From assembly GCA_000226015.1 (NCBI GenBank), contig JH155225.1, forward strand, positions 293,518 through 316,071: a stretch of DNA of 22,554 bases. The letters are read 5' to 3'. Under the pieces are notes generated by a model. The model had not been told where the DNA came from. It did not search any database and saw nothing but the letters and a program-made list of their open reading frames with translations. How positions within the stretch are numbered: position 1 is the stretch's first letter; each line of letters starts with the position of its first letter. Positions 11,301 to 19,300 of this stretch are shown piece after piece. The translations under genes were made by a program, and so were the position numbers. Origin of the DNA: Mnemiopsis leidyi. Lineage: Eukaryota; Ctenophora; Tentaculata; Lobata; Bolinopsidae.

Positions 11301-13639
11301 AACTGGCCTGTTTTCTGGTTGTACATCAAAATACTGATCGCTAGCGCTTGGTCAGTGGAGAGAGAAAGGAACCGAAGGGCTCGAAACTTTGCGCTGGGTC
11401 GGCTAATTACTTTTACTCACAATGGCCACGGTGGGTGCAAAGGAAGATAAAGATTTGTAGCCTGTGAAACAGGTGAAACAGGAGTAAATGAGCTTCAAGC
11501 GTCGACAAGGCAACTTCTTTGATTCATTATTCATTTCACTCAAGCTGTGAAACAGAATTAAAATAATTTGTCTGACCCTGAGTAAGATAGATGATTTACA
11601 TTAAGACTCTTCCCCGGATCTTAGGAGAATCTGCTAAGAAGGCTTCCAGGAGTTTAATTCTTAAAATCTGCCCGTCTTTTACTTTGCCCATGTTAAGGCT
11701 TTGAGGGACTTGACTTCTCCTCTTCACAACATCTTACATGACCTCGTAAGGAAGGAAGATCAAGTTCACAACTAATGCATTATGTAGCGGAACCTCTTCT
11801 TCAGTTTCCATGGAAACTGTGCAGAGTGCTGATTAGTGATACTGGAAGATACCCCCAAACGGGCCGCATCTCGGTTAATTATTGCATATAATCAGCAGGT
11901 GGGGTTTCCTCAATTCTCTGGGGAGGTCGGTCCTCTTTCCAGTCGTTAGTAGGGGCCAGCACCCTGGAGCCGTTATAAAACGCTTACCTCGTTATACACA
12001 ACCATTAGCTTGAGAGAGAGAGAGAGAGAGCAGAAATAGCTTGGAGCGAGAGCAAGTACAGTATCAGTATAACACAAGGCTGTCTGTGTGTGCAAAGCTG
12101 AGAGCTGAGTAGATTACTTCGTTTGTAGAGTAGAGACTCTACGTTAAAATAGTAGCGGTAGTTTTGTTTTGTTTAAACAGCGTCCTCGCAAGCAGTACTG
12201 TGATCCTCGCAAGCAGCAGGCTCAACGTCTGTAACACTCCCTCTTTCGATCACAAAGTCTCCAATTTCATTAATCTGAGAGACACTACCTGCTTCCTGAA
12301 CACTCCCACCTTCACTTCTAGAAAATATTGTCATGTTGTGAGTCTGAACCGGCCAACAGAAGATGAGACCTATAATCGTTGCAACTTGGAGCAAGGAAGA
12401 AGATAGACCATGTCCTCCCCCCGCCTCCCCTCCCGCGGTCTATGCTTCCCCGAAGAGCTCTCCTCCGAGTGTCTGCTTCAGACGACGTCCTGTGTCAACT
12501 ACACTTCGGGCTAGGGAGACGAAACGAGGTACCCGCCAAAGAGCCCTATCAGTTTGTTTGCTTGTAACTAGAAGTAGTTCTATAACACTTAGCGGTTTGC
12601 AAATGTTTGAAGGCTTGTCTCTTTAATGCTCTCCTCAATGTCCTACTGTTACACTTGTTTACTATCGTCCTTATTTCTTCCATAACCTCCAATCCTCCAC
12701 ACTTGACGCTGTTTTACCTTAGCATTTGTAAAGCTGATTTAACTTATCTAGAATTTCTGATTAACATGTCCTGCAGGTGATGCGGAGGAGAAGGCTAATG
12801 TCGAGAAGTCAGGAAGAGAACAGATCGCAGAACAAACTCAACTTCTTAAGAGTATCAAGTAAGTTCAACAGGATTTTAAAATAACGAAGACTGGAGTCTT
12901 GATATCGACCCTTTAGTAGATAAAGATAGCTTACGGTTTAACTCTCAAAGTAAAGAGTTTCACTATTTTCAGTGACAATCTGACGGCGATGAAGGAACTG
13001 GCGGAGCGGAACGCCGCGACAAACGCGGCAGTCCTCGTCCTGCTGACTCACGTGCTGAAGGGAGATACTCTGGAGAATGGGGACCGAGACGCGGCAAACA
13101 CCCTCCTTCCCAACTCCAACGTAAGGAGCTAGAACAGCAAATATGTGCTGAGCTCTCGATCAGCAGCGCTGATGCACTTGTTTCAGCATATAGACGATTA
13201 TTTAACTGACTTGCTGAAAGACGCCTTGTTGAACCTATAGCCTGAGCCTGAAGCTGAATAACTTTACCGAACACTTGAGCAGTTTTGAAATCTGTACCCT
13301 TTCAGACATAAATATATGCACGTTGGCAATGATTAAAGCCTTATTAGCTTAGTTTAACTTATAGCATGGATAGCTAAAGAGCACATAATATCACATCATA
13401 ACGCATGATTCTCAATTGTATGCCCTCAATAAACCAATATAGCCACCATGAATGCTCAATCTAATTAAAAATCCATTGATTACTTTTTGCTCTGCCGGAA
13501 TAAGATCGCTAAGATTAGAGATTGATTTTAGCAGGAAAGCGCAGAGAAGATTCCAACTACCGCGGACAGCGATTCCAAGAGCCTCGCTTCCGACACAGAC
13601 ATTCCAGACAAGGTAGAATGTGATGATACCGATATCTAA
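2320..13639 (+). CDS. Gene A: GAS2-like calponin-homology domain joined to a Myb/SANT-like domain, 547 aa, 13 exons
   Basis: Exons: 2320-2371, 3120-3269, 6190-6344, 7128-7282, 7452-7602, 7793-7926, 8196-8336, 8882-8984, 9116-9234, 10563-10708, 12777-12858, 12973-13120, 13532-13639. All joins keep phase and the lengths sum to 1644 nt. Residues 1-94 are basic and low-complexity (Gly, Lys, Ser). Residues 95-222 match the calponin-homology fold of the GAS2 type: MQDGIVLCRLVN, ETFIRWSKNFGV, then an RKCAEMGLPHPQIVALE helix. Residues 292-311 are almost all proline. Residues 318-379 resemble Myb/SANT-like (trihelix) domains: PWDNEEVVHLIDLY, then HRTPHQCWDKMYQLIERY. Residues 437-490 look helical or coiled-coil, followed by an acidic tail. 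GAS2 proteins normally carry a GAR domain after the CH domain, and none is visible here. A role linking cytoskeleton and chromatin is inference. The exon at 9116 has the weakest acceptor, and exon 1 rests on a phase match to 3120. Confidence 0.75.
6190..7602 (+). other. Calponin-homology domain region of gene A (three exons)
   Basis: Three consecutive exons of 155, 155 and 151 nt encode about residues 68-221. Diagnostic features are the hydrophobic LCHWVAEQ helix, the DGIVLCRLVN motif typical of CH domains, FRENIGNSVFFARINIETFIRW with the conserved Trp at 172, and a final RKCAEMGLPHPQIVALE. The last two segments follow the GAS2 subfamily pattern, where the domain ends in an RRGAKFGM...LVQ(M/F)E-like helix, rather than the calponin or spectrin pattern. 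The likely biochemical role is binding actin or acting as a scaffold. Confidence 0.75.
6361..6712. repeat. Degenerate minisatellite in intron 3 of gene A
   Basis: About 350 bp of imperfect tandem repetition built on variants of TTAGTTACCTTAATTCAACATAG and TTAGTGTATTTAACATAG, with units of roughly 25-40 bp. It begins about 15 bp after a splice donor. No coding potential is seen. Confidence 0.7.
8882..9234 (+). other. Myb/SANT-like domain region of gene A (two exons)
   Basis: Exons 8882-8984 and 9116-9234 encode residues 314-386. The first gives the W320-containing helix with acidic residues and an LIDLY core. The second gives a basic recognition-helix-like stretch: NFSKRFKHRTPHQCWDKMYQLIERY. 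The T-x-x-Q-C-x-x-K-x-x-x-L order is the hallmark of Myb/SANT-like DNA-binding domains of the trihelix/MADF-related group. An acceptor at 9080 would put a stop at the first codon, so the acceptor at 9115 was chosen. It keeps frame and gives normal domain spacing. DNA binding is inferred from family. Confidence 0.65.
9940..10558. repeat. (ACACT)n pentanucleotide microsatellite with assembly gap
   Basis: About 620 bp of nearly pure CACTA/ACACT repeat fills the 3' half of intron 9 of gene A. Interruptions such as TACTA, CATTA and CTGTA are scattered through it. Ten N bases at 10283-10292 mark an unresolved assembly gap inside the array, so its true length is unknown. The array runs directly into the ATTACAG acceptor at 10562. 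Confidence 0.97.
10709..12776 (+). other. Intron 10 of gene A, with a TATA-like element and GA repeat
   Basis: This 2.07-kb intron joins phase-1 exon ends (GAAT|GTGAGT to CTGCAG|GTGATG). It contains TATAAAA at 11974-11980, a (GA)n tract at about 12012-12030 and a GC-rich stretch at 12410-12540. The stretch 12171-12400 is open on both strands. On the minus strand an ATG-initiated frame starts at 12337 and ends at the TAA at 12173-12171. It encodes 53 residues with repeated GSV and AACED/TACED segments. An internal promoter or nested gene is possible but unproven. Confidence 0.4.
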
Positions 13640-13813
13640 TGTATTCAGAGTCAAGTGTTCAACACAGTTTTAGAAATGTATAAATTTTATGTAGATATGT
13701 ACAAATATTGTGCGAATTGTAAATGTATACTGTACACGACGCTATTTTATGATACCCACTGCTTCGATCATATGATCTATTTATGCTGAAAAATATTTGC
13801 ACGACATTTTCAC

Positions 13814-13819
13814 AATAAA
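13814..13819 (+). terminator. AATAAA poly(A) signal for gene A
   Basis: A canonical AATAAA lies 175 nt after the gene A stop codon (13637-13639), in AT-rich non-coding sequence. It is the first exact match downstream of the stop. Confidence 0.6.
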
Positions 13820-13984
13820 TTGCTGGAGGTAGAAATTTGTTTCCAAGATTTCTTTACCACTGCACTTGCGTTATTATGTTAAGAGTTGCCATTATTAACG
13901 AAATTAAGATTTTGAATGCCCATTTGAGTTTCAGCTATATGAATATCATGACGCTTCAAATTTTAAATAATACTGATGGAATCT

Positions 13985-14192
13985 GACAGAAAATATTGAC
14001 GTTGAGTTTTTTTTGAGCATTGAACATTCATGTTGAGTGTTAATATTTTCTTATTCACCAGTTTAATTTGAATCCTAGTTTTTATTGGACAATAAATCAA
14101 ATTAAAAATACAATGTGGAAAGATAAAAAACTTCCTCTTAGTGAATGCTCTATTATATATAACCAATACTGTTGGAATAAAAATTGCGATTT
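13985..14192. repeat. Dispersed repeat, copy 1
   Basis: This stretch shares a long, gapped similarity in the same orientation with 21129-21302. Shared landmarks in order are TTGACGTTGAGTTTT, GTTAATATT, CCAGTTTAATTTGAA against CCAGTTCAATTTGAA, AAAAACTTCCTCTTAGT and GGAATAA(A/T)AAT(A/T)GCGAT. It lies downstream of gene A just as the other copy lies downstream of gene B. It is probably an old transposable-element remnant or a shared duplication. Confidence 0.65.
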
Positions 14193-15339
14193 TTTTTATT
14201 CAGAAATCGAGTGAAATACTGTGTTTTCGCTGACTTAGTATAAAAAATTTCAAAAGTTACTGCAAATTAAAAGACCAAAAATCAAAGTTTATTTAACATG
14301 AAGTGGGGGGGGAGGGTTCCGACTGTGATGATGTCATTATGGTTATTTACCTCTGACATTAAGGGGGGTTTTGTCATGATGACGAATTCAAGCCTACACA
14401 GAATAAATCCTATCAGTTTGCAGAAATTCAAAAATCAATCAATGATAGAGTTAAATCAATCAATGATAGAGTTAATATGTTAAAATTGCAAATAATAATA
14501 CTTAAAAAAGAAAATTTCTTATTTGACGACATGACTAAAAAACAATCCTTTACCCCACATTCACCCTCATAGTATTAGAAAGAAGAGAAAATACTTTTCA
14601 GGTATAAGGCCGGTTTGGTATGATAAGGGTAAATATCTAGATTATGATAAAAAGTTCGGATCAGAATCGCGATCGTCATTGGCTATAGGTGGCTATATAA
14701 GGTCAAAAAATGAGATTCTACCTTAGTATATAACCAACGCAGACTTGTCTGTTAACGAATCTCAAGGGGAAGGGAGTTCAAAGACTATAAGTCCGATAAA
14801 AAAAGACTTGTCAAGAAGTTTCTGCTTACCGGCTTACCCATTGAGGGTAACGTATGATGGAGCTGGTAAGTGATGAATGGGAATTTCTAAGACGACTTGA
14901 ACCCGTTAACCACTGAAGGTACTCAGGCTGACAGGTTGGAACTAGACCATAAAGAATCTTACGAAAATAACCGAATCATTATGAACTTAGGGTAGGGTAC
15001 CAACTTGCCTGCATTAAAGTATATATTAATATTCACTACATGATTAAAATTTAAGATAGCTCACAATCAATTCACACTAAAAATTGACTAAATACATTTC
15101 AGTTCTTAAATTTGTCCGGAAGAGTTTTACAGTGAGGGTACAAATAAAACCACCTTTTAAGTTGTATTATGCACGGAAGGGTCACTGTGATCTACAAGTA
15201 CAAGCGATCACCATGGAACCCTGGGTATATCCTTATTTAGGTAACCCCAATTAGCCCTATCAAAATCATAAACTCTTCGCTTGTCATTAATGCTAGTCTT
15301 AACTTCAAAAAATAGGGTTATTGCCGATGGATAAGTATG
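14193..15339. other. Intergenic spacer, no gene seen
   Basis: AT-rich sequence with many stops in all frames. A 21-bp direct tandem duplication at 14433-14453/14454-14474 is the only clear structure. I see no coding exon or RNA gene. Confidence 0.5.
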
Positions 15340-15429
15340 GCGAAAAATGGCAATTTTCATTTATCGAATTCGCCATTTTTCGCTAAATTTGATATTGTGG
15401 CATATGTCGTTGATTTAAAATATGCCACA
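15340..15429. repeat. Two adjacent hairpins
   Basis: GCGAAAAATGGC (15340-15351) is perfectly inverted at 15372-15383, a 12-bp stem with a 20-nt loop. TGTGGCATAT (15396-15405) is perfectly inverted at 15420-15429, a 10-bp stem with a 14-nt loop. The two stem-loops are 12 nt apart, in the spacer about 65 bp upstream of the decayed gene B exon. Confidence 0.7.
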
Positions 15430-15494
15430 TATGATTATCAAAGGTACTTGCATTTATATACAATATTTTCCAAGTGACGATGATTTCTTTTCAG

Positions 15495-15588
15495 TGAACA
15501 GTGGAATAGATTTAATAGGTCCGTAAAATCATTCGAAGAAACAACAACTCAAATTAACTTGGAGAGTTTAAATGGTTAACCCATTCTT
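15495..15588 (+). pseudogene. Decayed duplicate of gene B exon 2 (I29-like propeptide exon)
   Basis: These 94 bp match the functional 94-bp exon at 16773-16866, including the identical preceding ATGATTTCTTTTCAG acceptor and the following TTCTTGTGAGTTT donor. Read in the same phase it gives EQWNRFNRSVKSFEETTTQI and then LESLNG followed by TAA at 15577-15579, where the working copy has a Tyr codon. The splice signals are intact but the frame is closed, so this is a pseudo-exon left by a local duplication. Including it would truncate gene B. Confidence 0.8.
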
Positions 15589-15596
15589 GTGAGTTT

Positions 15597-15960
15597 CTTT
15601 AATGAACTTGTTCCATCTTAAGGGTCTTTCAATCGTAATTTGTGCTGAGCAATTTGAATAAGTCGCCGGGAACACAACTGGTCGTAAGGTCGTGAGGTGT
15701 TTTTCTCATAGTTGGCTTTTGAAGAAGACTTAATGACTGAATAAGCTTATTGAATTGCCAGCCATGTCTCTCGGCTCAGCCATGTCAGTCATGTCACCAT
15801 TCTTGAGAGTTTTTTAAGAAACCCAACTTTAGAGTCTTTTAATCGTAATTTGTGCTGAGCAATTTGAATAAGTCGCCGGGAACGCAGAACTTAATGACTG
15901 AATAAGCGTATTGAATTGTCAAACATGTCACTCGGCTCTTTTGTGTCATAATTAACGGAG
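15597..15960. repeat. Further partial copies of the exon-2/intron-2 duplication
   Basis: The block AATCGTAATTTGTGCTGAGC...AAGTCGCCGGGAAC at about 15631 recurs at about 15839. TTAATGACTGAATAAGC with a following TTGAATTG at about 15730 recurs at about 15891. The second copy begins near 15797 with CACCATTCTTGAGAGTTTTTT, which resembles the exon end and donor at 16857-16880 but with GA in place of the donor GT. Together with 15495-15588 and 16773-16866 this shows at least three copies of part of the exon and its downstream intron. Confidence 0.65.
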
Positions 15961-16090
15961 TACCGTTAAATGAAAAGTTTTCCTTGTCCGCCTTTTACCT
16001 TTGGACTTGTTAGATATAATTTATGTCTAATAAAAGGGCCAAACTCTCTTCTAGTTATGAGTGGTCAAATGTTAGGCCCTGGTATTAACC

Positions 16091-16267
16091 TTTGGCGTTT
16101 AAAGCTTAAAACTGAACTCACTTTCGTTACTATATCTCAACTTGATGAGACTTTGCTGATAGTGATAAGTGATAATAAACTTTTGGCGTTTAAATTTAAA
16201 ACTTGTAACTGAACTCACTTTCGTTACTTTATCTCAACTTGATGAAACTTTGCTGATAAGTGATAAT
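16091..16267. repeat. Tandem duplication (two units of about 88 bp) upstream of gene B
   Basis: Two adjacent, slightly diverged units each run from TTGGCGTTTAAA through ACTGAACTCACTTTCGTTACT and ATCTCAACTTGATGA to AAGTGATAATA. The second ends 76 bp before the gene B ATG, so the duplication probably falls in its promoter or 5' untranslated region. Confidence 0.75.
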
Positions 16268-16343
16268 ACCTGAATTATCCCTAGTTCCACTATCACAGTT
16301 TCAAACTTCTGAACAACAATCCTCACCCCACTCCGCCAGGCTG

Positions 16344-19300
16344 ATGACAAAACCGCTGTGTTTCCTGGTGATAGTGCCGTGTGTCCTAGCGTCCCTGACC
16401 CACCCCCCTGTACCGGAACTCTTCCAGAACACCCTCCGGAGGTGGAATGTTCAGCCTCTCCACGACCAGGATAGACTGTAAGTTTCCTCAGTTTTACTTG
16501 TTCTCTTTTAATATTTCTATTGTTACTTCTGTCTTAATTCTAGAGTATTGGTTTAATTTCATATCTATTATTCATTAATTCTGATTAATGAACGTTTGTG
16601 ATTGTATACAATGATAAAGTTGTCGGTTGGTGACCATGCACTTTAAAGTGAAGTGTCTGCTTTCTACATGCTTCACTTTGTTCTTTACTTTTACATTATT
16701 TGTTCATGTTTTGATCAATTCCTTTTCCATACATTATTTTCCAACTGATAATTCATAATGATTTCTTTTCAGTGAACGATGGAATAGATTTATAAAGTTC
16801 GTAAAATCAGTCCAAGAAACGACAAGTCAAATTCACTTGGAGAGTTTAAATGGCTACACCATTCTTGTGAGTTTTTTTAAAGAAAGTTGTCATATCTTAA
16901 GCGTATATTAATCACAAATTGAACTTGTAACAAACATTCTCTTTAAGTCCCTTCTTAAAAAGTTGTAAATAATCTTGAAGACTCTGTAAACTTGTAAATG
17001 ATCTTGAAGACTCTGTGAATGATCTTAAAGACTCAGTGAATGATATCAAAAACTCTACATAAATGATCTTGCATCTCAGAATGATATCGAGTTCGAGATA
17101 GTCATGGAGCCTATCATGGCAGGAAGCTTCAACATGTCTGACATAATGGTAAGCGACGAAGAGATAGAAAATCATCCCGTAACGAAGAGAGAGAAGAGGA
17201 AGAAGAGGGCATTGCCGGCTGTAAATGAGATGTGGGAAAAGGATGTGGGACTCACTACGCCCGGCGACCAGGCGGCATGTGGCTCCTGCTGGAGTTTTCC
17301 CAACGTAAGTTTTACGTACCAGGGCACTTTAGGGTCGGCCATCTCAGTCTTTCTGACTCTCGCACAGTTGTTTGATACTTGATAGTCTGTCTGATGCCAG
17401 ATTTACCTGCCATTTAACTTTCTGTAGATGCTAATCAAGTGACTGCTATGTGGCATACAATGTTTATTACCAATAACTATAAGACTGTTATCTTGACGAC
17501 ACACTGCATATTGTTCTATCAATCCTTCGACGTAAAACCGACGTAAAACCGACGTAAAACCGATGTAAACCCCTATAAAAACAGGTTGGAACAATGGAGG
17601 CTCTCACTAAGAAACTGTCGGGAGAAATGATAAAGTTTTCTGAGCAATACTTTGTGGACTGTACCTTCATTTATTCCGGGTGTGCAGGAGGCACGGTTAA
17701 CGAGGGCTACAAAATCACACTGATGAGACAGTACTTACTATCTGAGGCAACCTGGCCCTACACTGCAGATTGTAAGTTTCTTGAACGCATGTATTTGTAT
17801 CTGTAATCCTCAATCGGTTGGCGCTTGGACTATATTTCGTTAGGATGAAGAATTGCACCTGACGAATTTACCAACATGTCTTGTATAAACTCTCAATGTT
17901 TAGATGCACCGTGTAAGTGGACTGCAGACATCGAAAGCGGTAAAAACAACGCCATGACAAAGATCTGGGTCCAGGATTACCTGCCGCTCAGCCAGACAGA
18001 AGAGGCCGTGCTAGGAGGACTCGTTCATTCTCCTGTTGCATTTGGTTCCTACATCTCGGACAACATCTTCGGGTATTCTGGAGGTACGTTGATAGAGCTA
18101 TAGAAACCATTTTAGTTTTGCTGCTTTTTAAGGCGCTACGCTATGTATTTATGTTTCAAGACACAGATTGTCAGGACAAAAAGTCCTTTAAAACTTGTTT
18201 ATTCGATCTTAAACTTTGCATGAGACCATGAAAAAATTTAACAGGCATTTACGACGACTCTCTCTGTGCTACACAAGCTACACCTCATTCCATGCTGCTG
18301 GTCGGATACACTGAAACTACACTTAGAGTAAAAGCCAGGTAAAATCAAATTTGTATTAAGAATCAGGAGTTTCTTAAATTTAAACGCATGCTTTTATATT
18401 CTTTTAGGGAGGGGTGTGCCCCCCCCCCCCCCAAAAAAACCAAACCTTTTCTCTGCACCACCACTTTTCTCTTCTAAGTTTGTAGATAGAAAATAAGGAT
18501 GACTTTGCCCGTGACCCTGCAACTTCAGTTACGGTACCATGTTTGGTGACCATGGTTACATAAACTATAAACGAGGATCCCCACACTTGGTGTCCTGCAG
18601 AGTTTACGACACTGCTTTTGCACTATTTGCTACTTGGAGGAGAGGTTACAATATGTTGTTTTAAAACGATTTATGATAAGAAAGAAAATTCGAAATTTAT
18701 GGCCATTGAGCAAAAAAAATGCCACAAGTACAACCCCTTCGTTAAAATTGTATTTATCAGAAATGGAGTACACGTTTTGCAGCGACAAGAAGCTGGTGAC
18801 CCGTAGAGAATGTAAAGACTCCTGTCTAGCGATGAACACGGATACTGAAACTGGCTGGACTCTTGCCAGTATTCCCACTAGATCTCACAACGAACAGGCA
18901 CGTCACTCACTCTCATTTTAACAACGAAGCAATCTTATCCATTGGCTACTAAAAAGCGCTGGCTGTATTTCAGTTTTGTTCGATCTAAACTCACAAAAAT
19001 CACCTTCCAACAGATAGTTTCAATGGTGAACGCACTTTACCCAGGAGTGAAGGAAGATGACAAATTTAATTATCTTTGGATGGGTCTCGAGTGAGTTTTA
19101 ATTCTAACTAGGTGTTAGTAGGTTCTACTATGTGAGTAGGTGTTACTAGGTTTAACTGGGTGTTACTGGGTGACACAAGGTATTCCTAGGTTTAACTAGG
19201 TGTTACTAAGTGTTACTAGGTGTTACTAGGCGATACTATATTCAACTATGTGATCTGTTTAGTTTAAGTACATGTGCTACTATGTGAGACGTGAGTAGGT

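Larger units (their letters stand above)
16773..18338 (+). other. C1A cysteine peptidase propeptide and catalytic region
   Basis: Five exons carry ERWNRFIKFVKSVQET and SFNMSDIMVSDEEI (I29-like), a polybasic TKREKRKKR cleavage stretch, then PGDQAACGSCWSF, SEQYFVDC, GCAGG, the TWPYTAD...C segment (TWPYTADYAPC), EEAVLGGLVHSPVAF and ATPHSMLLVGY. These fall in the order found in cathepsin L/papain enzymes. The Cys-to-His distance of 142 residues is normal. The oxyanion Gln is kept. The Asn of the Cys-His-Asn triad, usually in an NSWG motif after VGYG, is not found. Activity is therefore uncertain. Confidence 0.75.

Noticed and set aside
12363..12626. 87-codon plus-strand open frame
   Set aside because: Pro/Arg/Ser-rich translation of a GC-rich tract with alternative frames equally open; no evidence for translation.
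12969..13274. 101-codon minus-strand open frame
   Set aside because: Shadow of the plus-strand coding exon 12973-13120, whose phase and codons fit gene A.
15970..16212. 80-codon plus-strand open frame before gene B
   Set aside because: It spans the tandem duplication, translates the repeat in shifting frames and has no signal or motif.
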